DNA of 64,000 nt from NCBI GenBank assembly GCA_035772785.1, contig JAOCPU010000082.1, positions 1 through 64,000 on the forward strand, written 5' to 3'. This document shows positions 23,895 to 35,340 of this stretch, in pieces. The notes below the pieces were generated by a model, which saw nothing but the letters and a program-made list of their open reading frames with translations, searched no databases and had not been told where the DNA came from. This DNA is from Phlebiopsis flavidoalba (Eukaryota; Basidiomycota; Agaricomycetes; Polyporales; Phanerochaetaceae). The stretch's first letter is position 1. Each line of letters opens with the position of its first letter. Made by a program: the position numbers and the translations under genes.

Positions 23895-24075
23895 TGGGTG
23901 AGTATTCTATCCACCTCTTACTCCTCCGCCTCTATTCCCTTCAGTCAGCGTGTAAAAGCTTTACACACATATTGAAGACACGCCCATACCTTTCGCTCAG
24001 CAATCCGTGCCTCCAATTCCCATCCCGGGGCTATTAGTTCCCTCTCCTCGACGTTCCGGCGGGCGCCTATGACAA
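23895..24075 (-). pseudogene. IS630/Tc1-like DDE transposase, N-terminal fragment
   Basis: The minus strand reads NVEERELIAPGWELEARIAE (near 24050-23990), followed by a GTATGG...CTGAC...AG intron. A basic exon (RRRSKRWIEYSP) then runs into the end of element C. With the fragment at 20152-20731 this forms one transposase gene split by C. The true start upstream of 24075 was not found. Confidence 0.65.
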
Positions 24076-25128
24076 AGAACACCGTTTTATTGCTGGGACG
24101 CTTTCACAACGGTAGATAGATTTGCTACATGCGCATGTATCGTGCTCATAACACTGTATACATGTATTATGTACGTTGTAATATACAGTATCATGACTCT
24201 ATAAGTGTTAAGTAGCCGCTTTTGGTGTTTCCTCCTCAGACTATCTATCTCCCTTGTCAGACTACTTCCACACCCTAGAATGCTATCAGCTAGCTTTGAG
24301 ATGGTATGTGTAATGCCTCCCTCACATGCTAATTGCTCTCTCAGCTTCCTACCTGGTCTGAACAGATGTATAACTTTGGCAACATACACTCATATTCTGG
24401 GGCCCTCTGTTGGCTAGTATGTTTTATGCATCACTCTGTATATATGTAGACGTGCTATTGATTGTTTGAAGCACTCCTCAGTGTTCCCAAGTCTTTTTTC
24501 GAATATATAATTGCATTTATGCCGCATTTTCGTGTATTTTGACTGAACTGTAGATAGTTAACGGAATCATGCACAAATTGTTCCGAAAAAACATCAACAA
24601 TACTACCAAACAACCTCTGAGTGTATTCAGGACATGGGAGTATAGTGGGGTCACACAGTAAAAGATATATGGAATATATATTTAATTTATGTGCGCATTT
24701 TTAGCCATAATGATGTACATCCATTACCTTTACTTACAGCCTTTATAATAGTATAAGTACAGATGCATTAAGGTACCTGTATGCTAGAGCAGTCATACAT
24801 AATCAGGGAGGCCCAAATAGGACCATATTCTCGGCCCATGCAAGGCGCAGGGCGGGACTGTGCCCAATTTGGCACGGGGCGGGCACACAAACAAGGACAA
24901 ATGAAGCGCGCGGCGAGCGCTGACAAGCAATGCACTGTCGGATATGATGGGAGGTGATAGGGCTTGTAGATTAGATGCTAGGAGTGCTTGATCTAATCTA
25001 GAAACCTAGAATAGTAATAACATCAATAACATTCAAGCTCAGACAGCCTACAGTGCCCCCTGCGGATTTCCTGCGAAATAATGCATTACGCTCACCAGCC
25101 AACTAGAGATAGCTAATGCATTACTTGC
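24076..25128. other. No gene recognised
   Basis: AT-rich sequence with short frames only. It includes TATA-rich runs near 24660-24690 and a GC-richer patch at 24830-24930. The right end may contain the 5' exons of the transposase copy that becomes readable at 25129. Confidence 0.5.
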
Positions 25129-26583
25129 TTGCCCAGGGCTCTCTCCCGAGGGAAGTACATTCGCGCCGAGGACATCGTCGAGTACACAGGAAAAGCGGAG
25201 GTTCTGGAGCGACTAGGGCTGAAGAAGAGTATTAGCGTTTCCACGGCAAAGCGGTGGATGAATAAGCTCGGCTATCGCTGGCAACTCAAGTTACATGGAC
25301 AGTACATTGACGGTCATGAACGTGAAGACGTTGTTTATTACCGAGAGAAGACATTCTTACCTGCATGGAACGAGATCAAGGACCACTTACGGCAATCATG
25401 GAATAATCCGACTACCACCTCCGAACCTCAGCCCGAGGGGTCTGAGATTCGTCGAATTGTCGTTTGGTACCAATCCACATTCTATGCACATGACAGACGA
25501 CACGCACGATGGGTTAATCCCTCCTTTGACACACCGTCTCCACATCCCAAGGGTGAAGGTCACTCTCTCATGGTTGCCGACTTCGTTTGCAGCAGACTAC
25601 GGATGGCTACGCTCAAAGGACGGATCTGAAAGTGCCCCGCATCCTCTTTAGAGCCGGAAAGGCACGCGACGGGTATTTCTCAAACGATGACATCGTCGCA
25701 CAGGTTCGAAGGCCCTGCAAATTTTGCGTAGGGACTACCCAAACGAAACAACTACGTCCTTGTCTACGACAACGCCACCACTCATCAACTAAACGCGCCG
25801 ACGATGCTCTTTCCGCACGAAAGATGCCGAAGTTGATCCCCAAAGACGGGGAAAACTGGCTTGTCAAAACAACTACGGCGACTGGGGATGATGGATCAAC
25901 GACGAAAGCGCATGTCCAGATGCGTCCCGGAAAATGCTCCCTGATGGTTCACCACAGGAGCTGTATTTTCCGCCAGATCATCCCACCCATCCCGGTAAAT
26001 TCAAGGGGTATGGAGGTTATTCTCACAGAGAGCGCGGCTACAAGGGTATGCAGAAATTGAGGTATGAGTGCAAAGGTTTCAAGTGTAACCCTAAAGCACC
26101 CGCCCCCGCTGCTGCTGTCGGAGGCTCCTCTATAGCGAGCCCGACTTTGCATCTGTAAAGTCACGAGTCGAGGAAGTCTGTGAAGAGGATGGAGTCCGAG
26201 TCCTATTTTTGCCGAAATTCCACTGCGAGCTCAACCCGATTGAGCAGTGCTGGGGCCACGCAAAGCGTCTCTATAGGCTGAATCCTCCGTCCTCGAAGGA
26301 AGATGACCTTGAGCGAAAACACCATAGCCGCTCTCGATGGGATAGACATTGGGTCCATTTGCAAGTGAGTCTTTATTACAGTAGTATCTCTTATTCGATA
26401 TTCACGCGGGTATTATGTGCAGATATGCAACGCGTAGCTGGCGTTTCACTGATTGCTACTCCAAAGGCCTCAACGGCACGCTTACTGCATTTGTGGCACA
26501 AGTGTTCCATGGACATCGCACTGTTTCCAGATTATGTTTTAAGGGATTTAGACGAGGAAGGTATTCTAGAGGCACACAAGTAA
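25129..26583 (+). pseudogene. IS630/Tc1-like DDE transposase, second copy, frameshifted
   Basis: A winged-helix/HTH-like region (STAKRWMNKLGYRWQ) and YIDGHEREDVVYYRE open the frame. WYQSTFYAHDRRHARW and MVADFV follow, with the first catalytic Asp codon at 25579-25581. VYDNATTH holds the second Asp (25768-25770) and FLPKFHCELNPIEQCWGHAK the Glu (26242-26244), a typical DDE_3-type ending. A possible intron lies at about 26366-26420. The protein would cut and join transposon ends. Frameshifts near 25625, 25730 and 26150 break the frame. The spacing between the second Asp and the Glu (about 158 codons) is much longer than in classic Tc1/mariner enzymes. The first two acidic residues and the Glu are all present, so decay is recent or partly due to sequencing. 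Confidence 0.8.
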
Positions 26584-27533
26584 TGATATTTGTCCATTCA
26601 TTAAACCGTCGTACAAATTTATTCCGCTGCGACCGTCTTCTGCGCCGTGTCACTCGAGGTCACTGTGAAGTCACATCAGGTCACCGGCGTTGATATCACG
26701 TGATAGTGGACCTTTGTGCATGAGCCCTACCTTAGTGGTCGCAATAGCCGACTCTTGTGTGCATGTGAAAACTATATTGAGCGGATGTGCGAAAAAATAA
26801 GTTTGTTACAGGATAATGGCTTCAATGCAGCCAAAGCAATTGTCTCAAGGTTGCACGCATGTCCACTGCGGTCTAAACCAAAGGAAAGGAAGTAGTCACG
26901 ATGTATTGGGTCACTCACAAACGTCAACAACTGCGCGACCGCAACGTTGCGCAGTCACCCTGCAATGCCCAACAGACACGCCCTAACCGTGCCAGCTGGC
27001 TTATCTGGGTTTCTGACCTTAGCGGTGTTGGGGATATCCAAAGCTCTCCCGAACAGCACGCGTGTTCCTCGTGCAAGGCTGGGACAGATACCCGAGCGCT
27101 TGGAATTGTCACATCGGTCGCAATGTCAGGTGTCGTATTCTGTCGTATTTCGCGCGTTTGAGACTTGGAGGCTCGTGAACTGTGAATGACTCCAATACTA
27201 GCATGTATTGCGACCATCAACGCCCAGCGGTGACGCAGGCTGTCAGTCACGCTGAAGCAGTGTTCGCGCGACGCGAGTCGAATGGTTTGGGTCGCGGGAT
27301 AATCCGCACTGCCCCGCTCTGGCTGCCTTATCGTCTGTGCTGGTCGAGTTCGCTGGAAGTGAGGCGGTAGCGAGACCGAATAGAGCACAGACTGGGTAGC
27401 GGTGCACTGCTGGGCCGTGCGGGCCACCCCAAAGCGTGTAGCTCGGGGGAAGTTCCGTGCCCCTTTCGGACGGCGGAGTGGCGCCCCGCGTTTGCCGCTA
27501 GGCGCCTTACGCGTACAGCGTCTAAGCGCGCCG
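26584..27533. other. No gene recognised upstream of the fungalysin gene
   Basis: Short overlapping frames only. The composition becomes GC-rich towards 27400 as the promoter region of the next gene is approached. Confidence 0.5.
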
Positions 27534-27539
27534 TATAAG
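27534..27539 (+). promoter_or_regulatory. TATA-like box of the fungalysin gene
   Basis: TATAAG, 116 bases before the start codon at 27655, followed by CT-rich sequence typical of fungal transcription starts. Confidence 0.4.
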
Positions 27540-27654
27540 GCGGGCAGTCCGCCCCCTGGTTCGCTCTCTCCCCCTCGCACGACCACCATCTCGTTCGTTC
27601 GACGGCGGTCTCAACACTCCTCCACCCACAACCTTCAACGATCTCTTTCTGAGT

Positions 27655-30480
27655 ATGCGTCGTTTACTCGTCGCTTCGGTACTTGCTGCGGGCCTTGCAG
27701 GCACCCTCGCAGCGTCGGTGCCTCCGCAGCCCGTCGGTCGCGGTCACCTCGGTCTGCAGCGGAAGACCATGGGCTTCGGTCCTGACCACCATCATGCTGT
27801 GTACCGCAATGATGTTCCCCAGACCTTCCAGCCGGCATCCTTCTCTCGCGACCCACAACATCCGTACGCCATTGCGCTCGACTTTGTCAAGTCGCTCTTC
27901 CCGGAGTCATCGCTGCAAGACAGCGAGAGCTCTTTCTATGTCCGCTCTGACTCGTATATCGACCAACATACTGGTCTTTCACACGTGTATCTCCGGCAAG
28001 TTATCTACGGAGTTGAGGTTGTCGACGGAGACGTCAACGTCAACATCGACACCAAGACCGGCCAGATAGTATCGTACGGCAACTCTGTGAGTTTACATTG
28101 CACTCTTACTGTCGGCAAGTACTTACCTTGTTCCAGGCACATTCGATAAAGGAGACCTCCCTCTTCTCCGCTGCGCCCAACGTTGATGTCCACGACTCCC
28201 ACTGTCGCTCTCTAATCAAGGAGTACAGCGAGCGTCGGGATACTCTACACGAGCATCTTGAGGAGCTTGCGTCCGCGGAGGGTTTCACAGCCGCTGCGCT
28301 GGGGCAGACGACGATGGGATACACCCCTTCGCAGTCCCTCCGCGACAAGGGCTTGAAGGTCGTGAAGGAGACTCTCGGCGAGCTCCCGAAGCTGGTTGAC
28401 TGGAACTGCAAGCGCCTCGCCACGCTGTCGTCCGACAACCTAGTTGCTGCCGCCGAGCATGGTGATGATCCGCTCACGGCGGTTCTTGCTTTCATCACCC
28501 ACGCTACCCCCGATGAGCAGCTCGCGCAGTCCATTTCTGCCTCTCCGAGGGAGTTCCTTGAGGGCATGTCGTTGACTTTCGCGCGCCACCTGACCAACGA
28601 GAACGCTCCCGCAAGCGGGGTCTTCGAGGTCACCGGTGTCCCAGATACTACGGACAAGGTCAAGGGTCGCATGGCCTGGGTCCAAGTCCCGAAGGCGAGC
28701 GGCAATGGCGAGATGGGCCTCGAGCTCGTATGGAGGGTCAGCGGTTCCCCAATATCTGGTTTCAACTTTGCATTGACATTCATCTCATCTAGTTTGAAGT
28801 TCCCATGAACGACAACTGGTATGAGGCCGCAATCACCTACGATGCTCCTCACCGCATTGTATCTGTTGTTGACTGGGTGTCTGACGGCTTCGTCGACGAG
28901 CCCGCTACCGCGCACCTCGACGACTTTGTTGCTCCTATCCCGAAGGAGGACCCGAAACCCCGCGCACCGGCACTCTACAACGTCTTTGCTTGGGGCATCA
29001 ACGACCCGTCGGAGGCGAACCGCACTTTCGAGCATGAGAACTTTGATTCCCTGGCTAGCCCCTACGGTTGGCACTTTGTCGAGACCAGCACTGATCCCGC
29101 CAAGGGTGCTTTCAAGGGTGCTGCGAGCTTCCGCAACTCGAGCACTACCTGGGGCAACAACGTCTACGCTCACGAGAACTGGGAGGGCGAGAACGCCTGG
29201 ATCACGAACTACCGTCCTGCAGGTGAAGTTAACTCTGAAGCCAAGGGCGGCGAGCGTGTCGAGTTCGACTACACCTACGACCCCAAGCCGACGGAGCGCG
29301 CGGATAGCATGCGCGAGGCGAGGAAGTACATCAACGCGACTGTCACTCAGCTGTTCTACACGAGCAACTTGGTCCACGACTTTCTTCTACCGTTACGGCT
29401 TCCACGAGGAGGCCGGTAACTTCCAGCAGCACAACTACGGACGTGGCGGCAAGCAGAACGATGCGGTCATTGCCAACGCACAGGACGGCAGCGGCTTCAA
29501 CAATGCCAACTTCTTGACCCCTCCTGGTAAGTTCTGACGCGCTTACGTCATATTCCCACGGTTTCTAAATTCTTACCCAGATGGAACCAACGGTCGTTGC
29601 CGCATGTACCTCTGGAACACTGCCAAGCCCCTACCGCGATGGTGACCTGGAAGCCGTATCGTCATCCACGAGTTGGCGCACGGTCTCTCCACTCGTCTCA
29701 CTGGTGGACGAGGTTGCCAACTCTGGTTGTCTTGGCTGGGGTTGAGAGCGGTGGAATGGGTGAGGGCTGGGGTGACTTCCTGGCCACTACCATCCGTAGT
29801 GTCAAGGACCGCCCTTGAGTGCAGGATGGCAAGATGCTCAGGACGGTCTTGGGTGAGCGCTCGCAGACTACCCCATGGGTGCCTGGGCCAGCAACCGTGC
29901 CCAACGGTATCAAGGAACTTCCCTTACAAGCTTGGTAAGCTAACGTCGCGTTCTTTCGATGTGAGACGGGGGGCTAACATCCAATTCTCAGAACGACACC
30001 GTCAACCCCTCGACCTGAACAAGCGACCCTTGACAAACCCGGCTACTGGGGTGTACATGCCATCGGCGAGGTCTTCGGGCGCAGATCCTCTGGGTGACCG
30101 AGCAGGCCCTGATCAAGAAGCACGGCTTCTCGTCGACGCTCTTCTTCCCGCCAAGCCGCTCGCAAAACGGCACGATCCGCTCGGCGAACTTCTACCGCAA
30201 TACGACACGGACGCGCTCGTGCCAAGCACGGCAACACGCTCATGACGCAGCTCGTCGTCACCGGCATGAAGCTCCAGCCGTGCCGCCCCACCTTCTTTGA
30301 CGCGCGCAAGGCGATCATCGACGCGGACAAGGCGCTCACTGGCGGCGAGAACTTCTGCGAGCTTGGCAGGGCTTCGCCTCGCGCGGTCTCGGGCCCGACG
30401 CGAGGGTCGACGGCCCGCACCCCTGGGGCGGAGGAGTTCGCACCGACGACTTTGAGGTCCCCACACAGTGCGCGCAGTAG
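27655..30480 (+). CDS. Fungalysin, secreted M36 metallopeptidase, with frameshifts
   Basis: A zinc endopeptidase secreted to digest extracellular protein. The start codon opens a signal peptide ([20 protein letters not shown]), followed by the FTP-type propeptide (to about 28800). The M36 domain follows: [11 protein letters not shown], the [20 protein letters not shown] block (29436-29495), the zinc motif HELAHG (29662-29679), the third ligand region GMGEGWGDF (29755-29781), [13 protein letters not shown] (30040-30075) and the C-terminal [15 protein letters not shown]...DDFEVP to a stop at 30480. Introns were seen at about 28088-28137, 28736-28793, 29526-29580 and 29935-29990. HELAH replaces the more usual HEYTH but keeps the two His and the Glu. 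Single-base slips occur at about 29385 (extra T), 29640, 29815, 29890, 30015-30060 and 30180-30370. Either a young pseudogene or unpolished sequence; the very long minus-strand frame here is a shadow. Confidence 0.9.
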
Positions 30481-30890
30481 AGCGTCACCGGCTTCGTTCC
30501 AAACGCACCTGTATCACCATTTCTACCTTGCTCCATCTCTTGGCTGATACCCCACGCGCAAGCCTACATGCTCGTCGTTGAGGCTGTAGAGGGTCTGTCT
30601 TGCGTTACTTTTTTACTGTACATTAGTTTGTGGATATCCGGACCGTACTATGTCTCTGATCTATGATACGCCTGCTCTATTTCTCCGCTGGTGTGCTACG
30701 TGACGACGTGGTGAGTTGCGAGATCGTGGTGCCAGACCATCTAAGTTCATGCGATTGCGCCACAGTCATGCATTGGTCTCGAATCCTCGCACATCGGCCG
30801 AGACGATTGATGTTGATGAGGTCAAGTTGTCGGTACAAGTACAATTTTATTCTTTGTCTCGAAGTGCATAGGAAAGACACGAAGGGCGCC

Positions 30891-32729
30891 TCAGACTTTC
30901 TGGTGCCATCTCTCCGCTAGACGTCCCGCGATGTAGAATGGCTTAGGCTCGTCGCCCTCGTTGCCGTTTACGACCGATTTGCCAAACGACTGGCAAGCTT
31001 TCAGCTCCCTCAGGTCTGAACACACGACAGCTGCGACTTGCCTTGCCCTTGAACTCAGCCCACTGCCGTGTGGTGATCTTTTCCCACTCTGGTGGGCGTA
31101 CATGACCGAGTCTCTCTAGTTTCGGGCTGCGACGAATGATGAGAATCTTTCATAAGTCTGTAAGGGTAGAGCATACCTTTGCAGAGTCTCTGGATCGACG
31201 TAGACCGCCGGGTTTGTATCACAGAAATATACTAGAGACAGTTGAGCTCTCATTCGTTGAGAAAATATGGCATGACATACTCAGTCCCAGCCGGCGATGC
31301 CCTCGTTTGATCGGCAGGCGGGCGTACCACCCGGTGGATGGTAGATTTAAACTAGGATAAGCTGAGTGAGCTGCAATCTCAATGATACAGCGCACAGCTC
31401 ACGTATGAACCTGTGAGGAACTCAAACAGGTCACCGATGTTCACTACCAAGGCACCAGGTTTGTATCCGAACGAATTTCCCTATGACGAGGTTTCAGCCA
31501 GTTTGACGCGTAGCGATACTCCTAGATTATACGCACAACAATGGCCGTCATGGTAGTCTCGGAATTGCAGAGATGCCATGGGGTTGCGACGTAATGAAGG
31601 TCACTGCACTGCCGTCTAGAAACACGTGAGTTCAATCAACATCAAAGTCACAAAACGTCTCACCTGAATGACCACGGAGCCACGTTCCTTGTGTTTTTTC
31701 CTCGTCCTCAGCAGACATCCCATCTGAGTATCGAGTGTTAAGTGTCACATTATGAGGGGGACCCGACAATTTGCACTTTACGATAGAGCATTGCCCTTCC
31801 GAAGCCGCCCCCGCTCTTGTCAGGTTCGTTCTCGACGACATCCAGCAAGCTCCCACGTCTTACCAGACTCCACTTCGAGGATAATATCAAAGAGGTCGCA
31901 GAGCCTGCGCAGCACGACGAAATGCAGATAGCGATAATACTCGGCGACCTGCTCGAGGTGCTCGTGTACGATTGTTGGGTAGCTGTGTTGATGCATGAGC
32001 GCGGGGTGGAGCAGGTCGCGCTGCTCTCGAAGTTAGCTGAGCTAACGTGCGTTGTTCAGGTCGTAAAACGTACCCAGTTGAAATGTTCAATGTTGTCGCG
32101 AAACACCGCGCTGCATTGCCCCAGTATTTTCTGGGCTACCCACTCAGAAAGATGAGGGAATGCCTACGTATTTAGCGTTGGCAAGTGGCGTACCTTGAAC
32201 CCTGCTCCTCGTTCTCCGCCTAGCTTCTTGGGGTCTGCGAAGCTATCATCGTCGGACCTTAATGATCCAGCCAGATATTGCTCTTTCACGTCCTGCGGCA
32301 AGTCGAGTATAACTTGCGAGAGAGCGAGTAGGGCGTCGATCTATTGACAGTTACTTTTAGCTAAGATCGAAAGGCCGCAATAGAATGCAATACTCACCTT
32401 CTCTTGGGGGGGAAAACCGTGGTTCGTTATGAAGAAGAACCCTTGTGTACGTACTCTGCACCAAGTATCAAGACCCCTTCAATACTATACATCAGTCAGT
32501 CTTAGGTAATGTACATACGCTTCTTCGAGTTCGGCGGCCAATGCCTTACGGGCGGGGAGACCCTCTGGTCCCTCGACGTACTTCGATAAGTCAATGACTC
32601 CAAGGTTAATAAATGGGACTAGAGGGAGATGTCAGCTTGTGAGATCGGTAAGGTGAGATTTTACGCACTGTTTTCTGTTGTTGGCTGTACGTGCACGAAG
32701 GGAGGGAATTTACTTGTAGTGATAGTCAT
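30891..32729 (-). CDS. 2-oxoglutarate/Fe(II)-dependent dioxygenase (isopenicillin N synthase-like fold)
   Basis: A non-haem iron oxygenase of the DIOX_N + 2OG-FeII_Oxy type; its substrate cannot be told from sequence. The start ATG is at 32729 (MTITTSKFPPFVHV). The N-terminal domain has GVIDLSKYVEGPEGLPARKA, then FFFITNHGF (about 32435) and LRSDDDSFADPKKLGGERGA. The catalytic domain shows TQGTWLRGHSD, the HxD iron ligands split by an intron at about 31665-31620, then NPGALVVNIGDLFEFLTG (about 31480-31420), the second histidine in FKSTIHRVV (about 31345), and FCDTNPAVYVDPETLQR. It ends with FYIAGRLAERWHQKV and a stop at 30891. About seven introns fit. The frame is disturbed at about 32160-31900, around 31550 and near 31000. 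The motif set makes the family call firm; activity is uncertain. Confidence 0.82.
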
Positions 32730-33165
32730 ATTGCTGGCCGGTTGTACACAGATCCAAACGATATGAGTGCGAACGATGTCGATGGGATAACACATTCGGG
32801 CAGCATAGGTATATATCATGGAGCTCTTGAGTTCTCTGGCACCCGTACTATGGGAACTTGCACTGCATTTGACGTGAGGTCACCCTCTGAGCACGCTTGC
32901 CTCGCCAGATGAGCGTTGGGTTGCGTGACCTGGCGTGGCACCTTCTTGGGCGCCTATTGATATGGGCGACGTTGAAGCGGACGAACGAAAGGAGCGTGGA
33001 AAGGACCATCGAAGAAATGGCTGGGAGATGTGGATGGTGCCTGCTTTCGTGATTTATGGCGGCAAAAAGAAGTTAAAGCTATAAGAGGTCCGAGCGATAC
33101 ATATTGCTCGGTGCACCGTGGTCTCTGCAACAGCCTTCACTAGTTCAACGCTGTGGTCAAGAAAA
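32730..33165. other. Divergent promoter region
   Basis: Separates the leftward dioxygenase gene from the rightward UNC93-like gene, so both promoters must lie here. No strong TATA box or other element was recognised. Confidence 0.45.
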
Positions 33166-35340
33166 ATGTCAGTCGACTATGGCAAACAGAAGCGGAATTG
33201 GTACCGTTCAAACCTTTTACGCACAACGCCACTATCCTGGGCCTCTGCAATTTTCTTGCACCTGGTATGAATGCCCCTAACGAACTATGACCCTACTGCT
33301 TGCAATGGCTGATGTCGCGTCTAGGAATATGGGGAGCGATGAACTCCCTAGGAGCTGGAGGAGAAGAGAGTAAGTTTTGGATTTCGCCTGATTGTCTTCA
33401 TTAAAGCTCAATGTCGGTGTCTAGAGCCATATCTTGTCAAGTACGCGAGGGAAGTATTGCCCTAGGAGTTGCTCAGTGAACCTCATATTTAGTGCTGGCG
33501 AACGCCCTCACCTTCTGCTTGATGGTCGTGAGCTGCTTCTTCGGCAGTGAGTAACTGGTCTACCATTAGCCCGTCCTTGATTACGAATTGTAAAAGGCGC
33601 ATTGGTTAATATCTTCGGTATCAAGATCGTGCTGGCCTTTGGTACAGCCGGCTATGCACGTAACGTACTGCAATACTCGGATAGAATGGACGAAGGAGTT
33701 TCCTTCTGTCTGACTGTTGAACCTAGCATTCGCCGCGGGTTTTATACACGAACAATCGATATGGAACGGAGTGGCTGGTGCTCTTCGGCGCGGCTTGCTG
33801 TGGTATTTGCGCAGGCGTGTTTTGGCAGGTAAGAATCGGCCACCCTGTGGGGTAGCTTTTGTCTAAACTTTGATTGTATAGTCAGAAGCCGCAATCGCCG
33901 CTCAGTTATCCCGAGCCATACAACCAGGGGAAATTCCTAGGTAAGGTCGATTAGCATATTAAGACCCGTGCCTAATAGTCACTTACAGGATACTGGCTAT
34001 CCTTCCGCGTCGGCGGCCAGATCCTCGGAGGTGCTATTAACCTCGGACTGAACGCGAACAGGTCCGGGGAAGGCAAGGTGTCCTACACCGTATACATCAT
34101 ATTCATCGTCCTTCGTAAGTCGGTAATGCCCAGGTTCGTGTGGCGTGGGGCATTTATCCTTTGTCAGAGGCTCTTGGTCCATTCGCAGCCCTTCTCCTCA
34201 CTACGTCCGCCTGCGAAGGTTCAGCGGGAAGATGGGGTGCCAGTGCGACTCTAACGTCAACACGGGTACAAAAACACGAGCTCAAAGCCACAGCCAGGCT
34301 TTTCTTCACGAAACGAGTAAGTGGATGGGGGCTTTTCGTCTGTGCTGCCAGCTCACGATCCCTATGCGTAGTTCCTATTGATCGTCCCGCTTATTGCGCA
34401 AGCAGTCTTTCCCGAAAGCTTTAACGGCACATACCTCACACGTGAGTTCAACACAACTAATCTCGACGAGGAGATAGTCACAACGGTTCCCAAGTCCACT
34501 TCAGCGTTCGTGCTCGCGCCTTGGGATCATTCCTATCTGCTGTGGTCGCTATCATCGTTGGTAAACATTCTAGGCGTAAGCGGTTGCTTTATCTCGAAAA
34601 AGACGCTTCTTACCCATGGCAAATGCTTACAGTGGTTCTTGGACCGCAACAAAACGATCAGCTTGAAGACTCGCGCTCGGAGTGCGTTCGCCCGTGGCCC
34701 TGGGACTTCAAGGTTGCTGGTGGGCGTGGTCAACATACATTCAGGTGTAAGCTGCCGGTTAGAGGGGACTCTTCAGTTGTTTGACCTCATGTACAGTCAC
34801 GATACCAACCCTCTGGAGTTATCCTCGATTGGTCCTCTGACGGGTTTGGCAAGGGCTTCGCACTATACTTCTTTTTCCTAGTCGCTGGATTTCAGTTGAA
34901 CTACCTCTACCTTTACTTCGTGGTAGGCCATCGTAAGTCACCCGCCAGAACACACGGAAACATGAACTCACCGTTACTTCCGTAGTCGTGCAACGAACCT
35001 CAAGATGTGGTCCGCATCGCCGGCCTCCTCCGCGGTACGGAGAGTGCTGCGCAGGCTGTGAGCTATGGCCTGCAGAGCATTGAGTCGTTTTGGAACGGTG
35101 GGTGGTAGTGCGTTGAACTTTTGGCCTTTGGGGCGCGAGTCTTCTCCCTGCTTGGTTGGTGATTCGTGAGATTGGGAGTAACGTTGAAGGGAAGCGGCGG
35201 CGGAGAGCGAGACCGGGCATCCCGCCCGTGAATCATCGTATGATTTGGAAGGGACGGACGAGGATATAAAGGGGGAGCTGGGCGGTACAGGCTCCGCGCC
35301 GGAAGCTCGTGAACAAGGAGGCCGAGTTTCTGAATAAGGC
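33166..35340 (+). CDS. UNC93-like major facilitator (DUF895-type) membrane protein, with frameshifts
   Basis: A multi-pass membrane protein of the UNC93/MFS type; cargo is unknown in fungi. From ATG 33166 the N-terminus (KQKRNWYRSN) is followed by a first membrane segment (TILGLCNFLAPG), an intron, and GIWGAMNSLGAGGEE (33330-33370). Next come ALTFCLMVVSCFFG, VNIFGIKIVLAFGTAGYA (33603-33656), FRVGGQILGGAINLGLNANR (about 34004-34063), YTVYIIFIVL, ALGPFAALLLTTSA (34170-34210), GSFLSAVVAIIVG (34521), GKGFALYFFLVAGFQLNYL (34850-34910) and VVRIAGLLRGTESAAQAVSY (about 35000-35060), the last a recognisable family block. Introns and several frameshifts (about 33220, 33660, 34230, 34330, 34570-34800, 35090) mix. 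The end is approximate: stop candidates fall at 35267 or 35338. Confidence 0.75.

Noticed and set aside
28106..29377. A 423-codon open frame on the minus strand
   Set aside because: It is antisense to the fungalysin exons, has no domain, and arises from the GC-rich codon bias of the real gene.
31817..32155. A 112-codon plus-strand frame
   Set aside because: Lies antisense to the dioxygenase gene, whose catalytic motifs are on the minus strand.
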